Below are positions 7,763 to 14,585 of a DNA stretch of 64,000 nucleotides, piece by piece. Under the pieces are notes generated by a model. That model had not been told where the DNA came from. It did not search any database and saw only the letters and a program-made list of their open reading frames with translations. The position numbers and the translations under genes are program-made. The stretch covers positions 26,640-90,639 of the forward strand of contig NZ_LUHG01000080.1 in the NCBI RefSeq assembly GCF_001623405.1. Reading direction: 5' to 3'. Source of the stretch: Hydrotalea flava. GTDB lineage: Bacteria > Bacteroidota > Bacteroidia > Chitinophagales > Chitinophagaceae. The first letter of the stretch is position 1. The number at the start of each line of letters is the position of its first letter.

Positions 7763-7790
7763 TATATATATATATATATATATATATATA
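7763..7790. repeat. (TA)14 microsatellite in the regulator promoter
   Basis: Fourteen uninterrupted TA units lie between operator copy 2 and the -7-like box of the regulator gene. The distance from operator start to the TATATTT box is 61 bp here and 38 bp in all four plus-arm peptide promoters, so the tract adds 23 bp. Slipped-strand changes would alter promoter spacing. Confidence 0.8.
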
Positions 7791-7813
7791 CTATATTTAC
7801 CGAAACCTTTTGA

Positions 7814-8488
7814 ATGAAAGTTTTTATATATCATAATCAGGCTGATGTAGTAGTTTTAGTGAGGCATCATCTCGAAGCTGGTTTTGCATCCTTATCTATT
7901 GTTTTGTTTAACGACTGTATACATTTTTTACAACAACTTCATTTTGCCAAACCATTGCCCCATTTTATTATATTGGGGTTATCCTCCAAAAAAATAGAAT
8001 CATTGGCCTTAATTGAATTTATTTCTACTCATTATGCCGGATTACCCTTATTACTGGTAGTATCTGAAGTAGGTGTAAAACAAGTGAAAGATGCGTTAGC
8101 CCTTGGTGTTAGCGCTGTGGTTTTGGAAAACAATATACCACAAGAATTACCAGAAGCCGTGGCAGCAATATTCAATCATCAACTTTATTTTTCTGCCCAA
8201 TTAGGCATTACTGCTAAAATACACAAAATACTTCGGGAAGAACGTTGGGCGGAACAATTGAATATGAAAAGCCTTCGTTTAACAGCCACCGAGCGTTCAA
8301 TTATTAGTTTGTTGCCCGGCACATTGAGCTATAAAGAAATAGGACTTATTTTAAACAAAGAAGAAAAAACAATAGAAGTTTATATACAACGCATTTGTAA
8401 AAAATTAAATATAGAAGGAGGGCGAATGGGATTATTGATTTATTGTATTAGTAGAAAATTTATTCGAATTGGCGACGCTTCTTTTTAA
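7814..8488 (+). CDS. LuxR/NarL-type regulator with degenerate receiver domain
   Basis: 224 residues. Residues 1-125 have the receiver fold, but the acidic pair is missing (FIYHNQADV), the phosphoacceptor region reads HFIILGLSSKK with Gly in place of Asp, and the conserved Lys region reads AVVLENN. The C-terminal about 65 residues are a LuxR-type HTH (LTATERSIISLLPGTLSYKEI, EKTIEVYIQRICKKLNI). It therefore probably binds DNA without phosphorylation or senses another signal. It lies between the two arms next to two operator copies, and four more copies precede peptide genes, so it is the likely regulator of the plus arm and of the divergent oxidase gene. Confidence 0.8.
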   Translation: MKVFIYHNQADVVVLVRHHLEAGFASLSIVLFNDCIHFLQQLHFAKPLPHFIILGLSSKKIESLALIEFISTHYAGLPLLLVVSEVGVKQVKDALALGVSAVVLENNIPQELPEAVAAIFNHQLYFSAQLGITAKIHKILREERWAEQLNMKSLRLTATERSIISLLPGTLSYKEIGLILNKEEKTIEVYIQRICKKLNIEGGRMGLLIYCISRKFIRIGDASF

Positions 8489-8526
8489 AATTTAATATCC
8501 CTTTTATAACCCGTATTTTTAAAAAT

Positions 8527-8544
8527 TGTAGGGCTTCCCCTATA
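8527..8544. promoter_or_regulatory. Operator copy 3, TGTAGGGCTTCCCCTATA
   Basis: Upstream of the first plus-arm peptide gene; one arm has a single change (TATA for TACA). Its start is 38 bp before the TATATTTTT box at 8565, so its centre would lie near -43 of a start site just after that box, the usual place for an activator touching RNA polymerase. Confidence 0.7.
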
Positions 8545-8564
8545 CTTATTATTCAAAAATTGTT

Positions 8565-8644
8565 TATATTTTTATACTACCTAAGCGCAAGGGTTGCCTG
8601 TATGCATGTTCAGGTATATTTTTTAACTTTTAAATTTTTTAAAA
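8565..8644 (+). promoter_or_regulatory. Promoter box and 80-nt conserved leader, plus-arm copy P1
   Basis: Begins with a TATATTTTT -7-like box and contains a short hairpin GCAA-GGG-TTGC and a second hairpin CCTG...CAGG, followed by a U/A-rich run up to the ATG. The same 80 bases occur, with only a few changes, before three other peptide genes, although the TlpA genes between them have diverged strongly. A structured 5' UTR or a homogenised recombination module are both possible. Confidence 0.65.
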
Positions 8645-8818
8645 ATGAAACCATTAACCAAAGATGAAATGAAATTAATTAAAGGAGGTATTGATCAAGG
8701 TTGTGTTGCAAGCATTTGTGAAGCTAAGTCTACTGAATCAAAAAAGTGTAAATGCAGCCCGGCAGGATATGGCTGTTTGTGTACAACAATAGTTGTAGAA
8801 ATTTTACCTCCACAGTAA
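8645..8818 (+). CDS. Double-glycine leader peptide, six-cysteine core (plus arm 1)
   Basis: A 57-residue precursor. The leader MKPLTKDEMKLIKGG is a standard double-glycine leader. The core of 42 residues has six cysteines (QGC, SIC, KKCKC, YGCLC) and a hydrophobic C-terminal tail (IVVEILPPQ). Start and leader align exactly with the four other plus-arm precursors. It lies under operator copy 3 and leader P1, and a terminator-like hairpin follows before the TlpA gene. Confidence 0.8.
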   Translation: MKPLTKDEMKLIKGGIDQGCVASICEAKSTESKKCKCSPAGYGCLCTTIVVEILPPQ

Positions 8819-8843
8819 ATTTTGAGTGTTGTTTTTTACTATT

Positions 8844-8934
8844 AGAGGCAGTTATTTTAATTGATATGAATTGTTGTGATATAAAAAATAAATTATTGCT
8901 AACCAAAGTGTCTATTTAATACTGCCTCTTTTTT
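8844..8934 (+). terminator. Terminator-like hairpin between peptide and TlpA genes (plus 1)
   Basis: AGAGGCAGT (8844-8852) pairs with ACTGCCTCT (8921-8929), with a long AU-rich loop, and is followed directly by a run of T. This should end part of the transcripts after the peptide gene. Confidence 0.55.
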
Positions 8935-8960
8935 ATATTTTACTCAATAAACTAAATATA

Positions 8961-10388
8961 ATGTATATAATTAAGATTATATTGATTGTATTCATTGCTA
9001 ATTGTACTATATCAGTTCATGCCCATAGCTTGTTTTATAATAACAAATTGCTGAAAATGAGTTCATCGGGTGTAACTTTTGAAATAAATGATAGTGCATT
9101 TTTTATGAATGACGGTACCCCTTTTAAATTAGTATTTAAATACTATGATTCCATTGGAGTTCCACACAACATCTTTTTACATAAAGGACAAAACTTTGTT
9201 CCGCTGCAACGACCAACTCTATTTATTCAGAATAATGATCTTGTTAGAACGCCATATTTGGTTTTCCCAAATACTACAGTGCACATTCAATTAAATTGGG
9301 ATGGCAGTATAACCTTCATGCATGCAGATACCGTGTTAATGTACTCAATGAATTTATTTAAATTGATGTTGGACAGTATTAATACACTTACCATCAAGTA
9401 TGCCATTCCTAAATCAGCAGACTCCATGCATCGGGTTTTTTTAACTAACCAAATCAATGGTGCAATCGATTCTTTAACCAATCTACAATATGTATACCTT
9501 CATCATTTTACACGGCAACATTTTTTAACCGAGGATATTTCTGATTATTTTAAGCGTGTTATTCTATGCTTACAGCTACTTTCTAAAAGCTATCTGGCTA
9601 TTGATACAAAAACCAATGCTATTTGGTTGCATCATTTATCTGACTCTCTTTTCACAAATGCATTTCCATATTCAGATAATTTTTTTCAAAAATACATTAA
9701 TCCCTATTTTATAGAACTATGTAATGTGCTCTTCAATTATCAATGCTCTGGAACTTATTATAGAAAATTAAACGATTCTGCAACAATTTATACATTAGCC
9801 CATCAATTGTCTTTTATTCCATCCAAATATATTCGTAATATTTTAACTCATAACATTATACAAGATGGTTTATTCAGAGATACTACCATTATTGGAAGTA
9901 ATGTTATTTTGCCCAATTTAAAAAAGGTTGATACTTCAAATTTCTTAACCTCTTTTATAAATGACAGCTTACTATCAGTTGATCTGGAAACAAAGATTTC
10001 GTTACCCAAATTATTGGATCAGTTTCATCATAAAGTAATTTTAGTAGATATTTGGGCTAGTTGGTGTGGCCCATGTAGGGCTGATATGCCTTACTTAAAT
10101 AAATTGGCTGATACACTTAAATCAAATGATTTTGTATTGCTTCATTTAACAATTGATCGCGATGTATTAGCATGGCTAAAAGCAAGTGAATTAGAGCAAT
10201 TGAATCGTGCATTCAATTATTGTTTTATCGAATTTGATGAAAGTGCATTCAATCAAAAATTTTCAGTTTATTCCATTCCAAGATATTTGTTTATAGGTAA
10301 AAATGGGGAAGTAATTCATTCCAATGCGCCATCCCCTTCCGGTAGTTTTCATCAGTTGGTACAATTAATTAGTACGCATTTGAAATAA
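8961..10388 (+). CDS. TlpA-like thiol-disulfide oxidoreductase
   Basis: 475 residues with a signal peptide (IILIVFIANCTISVHAHS). The N-terminal about 330 residues are unassigned, mixed strand then helical, as in the other large plus-arm members. The C-terminal about 140 residues form the thioredoxin domain with the canonical TlpA active site WCGPC (DIWASWCGPCRADMPYLNKL) and a cis-Pro loop (YSIPRYLFIG). Partner of the plus-arm 1 peptide, 142 bp upstream. Predicted to act in the periplasm or on the cell surface. Confidence 0.85.
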   Translation: MYIIKIILIVFIANCTISVHAHSLFYNNKLLKMSSSGVTFEINDSAFFMNDGTPFKLVFKYYDSIGVPHNIFLHKGQNFVPLQRPTLFIQNNDLVRTPYLVFPNTTVHIQLNWDGSITFMHADTVLMYSMNLFKLMLDSINTLTIKYAIPKSADSMHRVFLTNQINGAIDSLTNLQYVYLHHFTRQHFLTEDISDYFKRVILCLQLLSKSYLAIDTKTNAIWLHHLSDSLFTNAFPYSDNFFQKYINPYFIELCNVLFNYQCSGTYYRKLNDSATIYTLAHQLSFIPSKYIRNILTHNIIQDGLFRDTTIIGSNVILPNLKKVDTSNFLTSFINDSLLSVDLETKISLPKLLDQFHHKVILVDIWASWCGPCRADMPYLNKLADTLKSNDFVLLHLTIDRDVLAWLKASELEQLNRAFNYCFIEFDESAFNQKFSVYSIPRYLFIGKNGEVIHSNAPSPSGSFHQLVQLISTHLK

Positions 10389-10425
10389 GTTTCATGAAAA
10401 TGAAATAGAAACAGTATATATTACA

Positions 10426-10476
10426 TGCCGGCATTTAAACATGCCTTATATTGTTTCACTACCAGAGGAAAATTAA
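10426..10476 (+). pseudogene. Fossil 3' end of a lost TlpA-like gene
   Basis: In frame, this stretch reads CRHLNMPYIVSLPEEN and a stop, nearly identical to the last residues of the TlpA protein ending at 12204 (CRHFNIPYIVSLPRED). The similarity continues through the following bases into operator copy 4. The current upstream gene already stopped at 10388, so this is a remnant of an earlier gene replaced by recombination. Confidence 0.7.
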
Positions 10477-10492
10477 TTGTGTATCATAAAAT

Positions 10493-10510
10493 TGTAGTGC
10501 TTCCCCTACA
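10493..10510. promoter_or_regulatory. Operator copy 4, TGTAGTGCTTCCCCTACA
   Basis: An inverted repeat with one change in the left arm (GTAGTG for GTAGGG). It lies 38 bp before the TATATTTTT box of leader P2, the same spacing as in the other plus-arm copies. Confidence 0.7.
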
Positions 10511-10530
10511 CCTATTATTCAAAAATTGTT

Positions 10531-10610
10531 TATATTTTTATACTACCTAAGCGCAAGGGTTGCCTGTATACATGTTCAGGTATATTTTTTAACTTTTAAC
10601 TTTTTTAAAA
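10531..10610 (+). promoter_or_regulatory. Promoter box and 80-nt conserved leader, plus-arm copy P2
   Basis: Same length and element order as P1. The second hairpin loop reads TATACAT instead of TATGCAT, a change that leaves the stem intact. Confidence 0.65.
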
Positions 10611-10805
10611 ATGAAACCATTAACCAAAGAAGAAATGAAACAAATTAAAGGAGGTATTACGCATTGTGGCACCTGTTCTGCTAACAGTGCTACCTGCCAA
10701 AGTTTCCCTTCCGGATGGGTTTGTACGAATTTGTATGGCTATGGTGGGTTAGCCATGCAGTGTGCTAATTTATTCACTATGGAGTTGCAATATGTTTCCT
10801 GTTAA
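10611..10805 (+). CDS. Double-glycine leader peptide, six-cysteine core (plus arm 2)
   Basis: A 64-residue precursor with leader MKPLTKEEMKQIKGG. The core of 49 residues has six cysteines (THC, GTC, ATC, WVC, MQC, VSC) and is richer in aromatic and hydrophobic residues than its neighbours, with a Gly-Tyr segment (LYGYGGLAM). The last residue is cysteine. It is under operator copy 4 and leader P2. Confidence 0.8.
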   Translation: MKPLTKEEMKQIKGGITHCGTCSANSATCQSFPSGWVCTNLYGYGGLAMQCANLFTMELQYVSC

Positions 10806-10819
10806 TTTTTCAAATTGCT

Positions 10820-10853
10820 ATTGGCTAATCTTTTATCAACAACATTAGCCAAT
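10820..10853 (+). terminator. Hairpin between peptide and TlpA genes (plus 2)
   Basis: A 10-bp perfect stem, ATTGGCTAAT with ATTAGCCAAT, that reaches the ATG at 10852. That location argues for the downstream start at 10879 and for a structure that limits TlpA expression. Confidence 0.5.
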
Positions 10854-10878
10854 GGCTTTATCTGTTTATTACAATTAC

Positions 10879-12204
10879 ATGTGTCTATTAAAAAAAATAT
10901 ATTTCATTGTAATCTTATTATTCTATCACTGTGTATTATTGTCACAAACTTTTCAGATACCATTTTATTTAAATAAATCTGATAGTAACTTTTTTTATGT
11001 TACTGAATTAAATTCACCCACTTACATAAATACATCTGATAGCTTGTTGCATTTAAAAAATGGTATGGTTATTCAGCGTTATGCTGTTTTCCATAAATCT
11101 ATTCAATCACAAAAGGAGCGCCATGACCAAAACGAGGTTTCTATTTTAGTTGGTATTGCACAGCAACAATTAGTAGTAGTGGCTGACCAAAATTTTAATC
11201 ATTCTTTTAGGGATGATTCTGTGTATATTATACCGTTAAAAAGTGCCAATCAATCAACATCTGCATATATTCAACAACTTCCCGTCATACACCTTCGTAA
11301 TTTAGCTTATACCGACACTCATCATACCGTTCATTTATTTGATGCAGCATTTCGTTGTGCGCCTGTAACTGCTTCCGGAAAGCCATTTACCGATAGTGTT
11401 CAATTACAGCAAATCGACTATTTTAAATGTACTATTATTTCTTATGCTTACTATGAATCTGTACCTTTTAGCTATAAAGGGGCCATTTATCAGTTTCGTA
11501 TTTTTCCTTACGCTTTAACGGCTGCTATTTATCCTAAGCAAATACGAAACATACATGCGTATGCTGCTATTTTATTTTATGCCATAGAAAATGAACAATT
11601 ACAATTAATGGCTTATAATACCTTAGATTATGTTTTACAAAATGGACAAGGTACAGCTTTTGGAAAAGATAGTATACATATTCAGTCTATTGATTTTGAT
11701 CATCAAATTTTGCATTTTACCATTGATACTCCTTTAACTGCACATGTAACAATTCCTTATGCAGTTTTAGTAGGCAGCTATCTGTATCAACTTGCATTAC
11801 ATAAAAAAACATCCATCAACTTTCAAGAAAAGCCCTATACCATTCTTGAATTCAGTGGTACCTGGTGCAAGCCTTGTATGGCTTTACAACCCTTTATTAA
11901 ACAGCTAGTACAACAACTCCCTCCACAGCTTCAGTTGATTACTATTCTAAATGAATATAGTATAGAAAATGCAGAAGCATTTTATTGGCAGCACAAGCCA
12001 ACCTGGCCGGTTTATTATGAACCTTTGTATGATGCGGATAATCACACTTTGCATCATTATTTAAACATAGGGATATATCCTACTTTTATGGTTATTGATG
12101 CATCCGGAAATGTATTATTTCATGAAAATGGGATTGGTGCATTAGATAATTTATGTCGACATTTTAACATACCTTATATTGTTTCACTGCCTAGGGAAGA
12201 TTAA
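10879..12204 (+). CDS. TlpA-like thiol-disulfide oxidoreductase
   Basis: About 441 residues from the start at 10879, chosen because it gives a compact signal peptide (LLKKIYFIVILLFYHCVLLS) and avoids the hairpin covering the ATG at 10852. The large N-terminal part is beta-rich and unassigned. The thioredoxin domain starts near residue 310 with active site WCKPC (FSGTWCKPCMALQPFIKQL) and has a cis-Pro loop (GIYPTFMVID). Its 3' end is duplicated as the fossil at 10426-10476, which marks this gene end as a recombination point between pairs. Confidence 0.85.
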   Translation: MCLLKKIYFIVILLFYHCVLLSQTFQIPFYLNKSDSNFFYVTELNSPTYINTSDSLLHLKNGMVIQRYAVFHKSIQSQKERHDQNEVSILVGIAQQQLVVVADQNFNHSFRDDSVYIIPLKSANQSTSAYIQQLPVIHLRNLAYTDTHHTVHLFDAAFRCAPVTASGKPFTDSVQLQQIDYFKCTIISYAYYESVPFSYKGAIYQFRIFPYALTAAIYPKQIRNIHAYAAILFYAIENEQLQLMAYNTLDYVLQNGQGTAFGKDSIHIQSIDFDHQILHFTIDTPLTAHVTIPYAVLVGSYLYQLALHKKTSINFQEKPYTILEFSGTWCKPCMALQPFIKQLVQQLPPQLQLITILNEYSIENAEAFYWQHKPTWPVYYEPLYDADNHTLHHYLNIGIYPTFMVIDASGNVLFHENGIGALDNLCRHFNIPYIVSLPRED

Positions 12205-12220
12205 TTGTGTATCATAAAAT

Positions 12221-12238
12221 TGTAGGGCTTCCCCTACA
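12221..12238. promoter_or_regulatory. Operator copy 5, TGTAGGGCTTCCCCTACA
   Basis: Intact arms TGTAGGG and CCCTACA with a 4-bp spacer. It begins 17 bp after the preceding TlpA stop codon and 38 bp before the -7-like box of leader P3. Confidence 0.75.
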
Positions 12239-12258
12239 CTTATTATTCAAAAATTGTT

Positions 12259-12338
12259 TATATTTTTACACTACCTAAGCGCAAGGGTTGCCTGTATACA
12301 TGTTCAGGTATATTTTTTAACTTTTAAATTTTTTAAAA
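12259..12338 (+). promoter_or_regulatory. Promoter box and 80-nt conserved leader, plus-arm copy P3
   Basis: Same element order as P1 and P2 (TATATTTTT box, GCAA/TTGC hairpin, CCTG/CAGG hairpin, AU-rich run to the ATG). Differences from P1 are single bases outside stems. Confidence 0.65.
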
Positions 12339-12527
12339 ATGAAACCATTAACCAAAGAAGAAATGAAATTAATTGTTGGTGGTAGTGCCAGTACACCATG
12401 TACAAACAATGGAGATTGCACTACACATATTACTATTAAATGTAATGGAAAATCACAAGAAAGTGGATCCGGAAGATGTTATGATTCCGGAAATGGCATG
12501 GTATGTCACTACAGTGTTGCTTGTTAA
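12339..12527 (+). CDS. Double-glycine leader peptide, six-cysteine core (plus arm 3)
   Basis: A 62-residue precursor with leader MKPLTKEEMKLIVGG, the only plus-arm member with Val before Gly-Gly. The core of 47 residues is hydrophilic (Ser, Thr, Asn, Gly) with six cysteines (TPC, GDC, IKC, GRC, MVC, VAC) and ends on cysteine. It is under operator copy 5 and leader P3. Confidence 0.8.
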   Translation: MKPLTKEEMKLIVGGSASTPCTNNGDCTTHITIKCNGKSQESGSGRCYDSGNGMVCHYSVAC

Positions 12528-12556
12528 ATATTTTATCTAATATTCATAACAAAGAA

Positions 12557-12600
12557 AACAATGAGGTCATTATTATAATGATCTCGTTGTTTCAGTTTTT
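12557..12600 (+). terminator. Terminator-like hairpin between peptide and TlpA genes (plus 3)
   Basis: A long near-perfect stem (12557-12573 with 12575-12591, two G-T pairs) followed by a T-rich tail (TTCAGTTTTT). The downstream TlpA start is 12 bp beyond the tail. Confidence 0.6.
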
Positions 12601-12612
12601 ACAAATTCAGTT

Positions 12613-14016
12613 ATGGCTAATACGATTTTACCATTTTGTCTATTAAGTGTTTTAGGTATAATGGGATGTAAAACCAGAAGTAAACTGCCGGTTATTCAGG
12701 TGCAGGTAAATGCATCTTTTCAACAACCTGTTCAAATGTCTGTTTGCGATTTCTTTTCTAACGGTTGTGCTTTAGATTATATTGATACTGCCGGTGTTAA
12801 GAAGGTGTTTCATGTCATTCCGGGTCAGCTATTTTCTATTAATAAAGATACCAATTGGTTTTTATTTGATACCGATACCATTACCATTTATAACAGAAAC
12901 GGATATACTTACATCAATACTCAAAATAACGAAAACAAAAAATATAATGAATTTTTAAATAGGTGTTTTGAAATGAAGGCTTCATTTAATAATAGCTATA
13001 CTATTTATTTTTTGCAACATCAAGATAGTATCATTGCTAATGAAAATTTCATTGCTCAACATTTATCTAAAAATGACAGTTTTTATAGAAAAAATGTCAA
13101 TCAATTAATCAATAACTATGATTTTAATCAAAAAATTAAAGATGATTTGCTGCACTATATATTAGAAACCCAAAAATTAATAGATGAATACTATTATTTA
13201 ACAGAATCTATGCCAATATTGGATAGTTTAGGATTACTAAATAATAGATTGAATGATTATATCAATCAAATTAATCGTCAAAAAATTTCCATTTTTTCCC
13301 AAGGTGATATTGCTTTATTAATTTCAAACATTGCTAAACAGCTTACCAAAACATCAATTATTAAATTAAAAACTGATTATTCAATACGTATTTATTTCGA
13401 TGACATCCAGCATTATTTCAATAAACAATCTATTTGTTATGATTATCTTGTTGCCTCTTTATATGTTCATGCGCAACGTAAAAAAATCAAACTAAATGGA
13501 ACTTTATATAGAACATTAAAAAGAGAAGCAGTCAAATCAATCTTTTTTAAATATATTGATAAGAGTACTCTTGCCGAAACAGATAAATTAAAGGACTCCC
13601 CAAAAAATAAAAATTTATATGATATCCAATTTCATTCGCAAGATTTTTCAGAGATAGTATCACAATATTCTGATAAGCCCTTATTGATTTATTTTTGGGC
13701 TACCTGGTGTTTACCTTGTTTAAAAAGTTTGCCTGAAATTGTTGATTTAAAAAAGAAGTATCCTGATTTAAATATTCTATTTGTATCCATTGATAAATCA
13801 CAAGATAATTGGCAATCTTTTTTGTTTGAGCGGAATATGTTTGCCTCAAATCAATTTAGAAGAAATTTCGCTAATCAAGATACCATTTTTAAAAAAATTC
13901 TAACCATCCCAAAATATGGATTATTATTAAATGAGGGTTTTGATTTAAATTTATTAGATGAAATTAATGATTCTACTATGCATCGATATTTAACGAAAAT
14001 TAAATCCAAATTTTAG
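12613..14016 (+). CDS. TlpA-like thiol-disulfide oxidoreductase lipoprotein
   Basis: 467 residues with a lipoprotein signal (FCLLSVLGIMGC). A beta-rich N-terminal about 100 residues is followed by a long helical region rich in Asn, Lys and Ile, then a thioredoxin domain with active site WCLPC (YFWATWCLPCLKSLPEIVDL). The cis-Pro region reads TIPKYGLLL. Codon use is strongly AT-biased, like the rest of this arm. Partner of plus-arm peptide 3. Confidence 0.85.
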   Translation: MANTILPFCLLSVLGIMGCKTRSKLPVIQVQVNASFQQPVQMSVCDFFSNGCALDYIDTAGVKKVFHVIPGQLFSINKDTNWFLFDTDTITIYNRNGYTYINTQNNENKKYNEFLNRCFEMKASFNNSYTIYFLQHQDSIIANENFIAQHLSKNDSFYRKNVNQLINNYDFNQKIKDDLLHYILETQKLIDEYYYLTESMPILDSLGLLNNRLNDYINQINRQKISIFSQGDIALLISNIAKQLTKTSIIKLKTDYSIRIYFDDIQHYFNKQSICYDYLVASLYVHAQRKKIKLNGTLYRTLKREAVKSIFFKYIDKSTLAETDKLKDSPKNKNLYDIQFHSQDFSEIVSQYSDKPLLIYFWATWCLPCLKSLPEIVDLKKKYPDLNILFVSIDKSQDNWQSFLFERNMFASNQFRRNFANQDTIFKKILTIPKYGLLLNEGFDLNLLDEINDSTMHRYLTKIKSKF

Positions 14017-14153
14017 TATAGTTATTTTTCATTTTTTTTCTTCACCTCCATTTTTGTCTTTCAAATTTACTGCAGAGGAAAACTGAACTACTGAGTTATT
14101 TACTTTTTTTGTACGAACAAATAGTCATTTTTTGAATATTTTTTACTTCAAAT

Positions 14154-14171
14154 TGTAGGGCTTCCCCTACA
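14154..14171. promoter_or_regulatory. Operator copy 6, TGTAGGGCTTCCCCTACA
   Basis: Identical to operator copy 5 and at the same 38-bp spacing from its promoter box. It lies in a 137-bp gap after the preceding TlpA gene, the rest of which is AT-rich and without visible genes. Confidence 0.75.
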
Positions 14172-14191
14172 CTTACTATTCAAAAATTGTT

Positions 14192-14271
14192 TATATTTTT
14201 ATACTACCTAAGCGCAAGGGTTGCCTGTATGCATGTTCAGGTATATTTTTTAACTTTTAAATTTTTTAAAA
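14192..14271 (+). promoter_or_regulatory. Promoter box and 80-nt conserved leader, plus-arm copy P4
   Basis: Fourth copy, identical in order and length to P1-P3. It is the last one; the fifth plus-arm peptide gene has neither this leader nor an operator. Confidence 0.65.
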
Positions 14272-14436
14272 ATGAAACCATTAACCAAAGAAGAAATGAA
14301 ATTAATTAAAGGAGGTACTGATCCTTCTGTTTGTATTACATGTTGGTATGGCCCATTATGTGGACCAACAAAACAATGTGAAAGAGGAAAATCGGATAAA
14401 GAACTGATTTGTAATGGGCGTAGTATAGGCTGTTAA
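14272..14436 (+). CDS. Double-glycine leader peptide, six-cysteine core (plus arm 4)
   Basis: A 54-residue precursor with leader MKPLTKEEMKLIKGG. The core of 39 residues is the shortest in the island and has six cysteines (SVC, ITC, PLC, KQC, LIC, IGC), a WYGP segment and a C-terminal cysteine. It lies under operator copy 6 and leader P4. Confidence 0.8.
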   Translation: MKPLTKEEMKLIKGGTDPSVCITCWYGPLCGPTKQCERGKSDKELICNGRSIGC

Positions 14437-14501
14437 AACTGCTACAGCAGCAGAACAAATCATCTTTGTTGATATTCTTAATAGCAGAATAGTATTCTCT
14501 T

Positions 14502-14542
14502 AAGGAAGAACAAAGCTATGCAAATACTTATTGTTCTTCCTT
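14502..14542 (+). terminator. Hairpin between peptide and TlpA genes (plus 4)
   Basis: A 12-bp perfect stem, AAGGAAGAACAA with TTGTTCTTCCTT, in the 149-bp gap between the peptide and TlpA genes; a T-rich but short tail follows. Confidence 0.55.
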
Positions 14543-14585
14543 TCCAAAAAGTTTAATGCATACTACCATTCAATAAATTTAATCA

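Noticed and set aside
7629..7817. Plus-strand frame across the TA tract
   Set aside because: It consists of the divergent promoter region with operators and the TA repeat, and overlaps the real regulator start.
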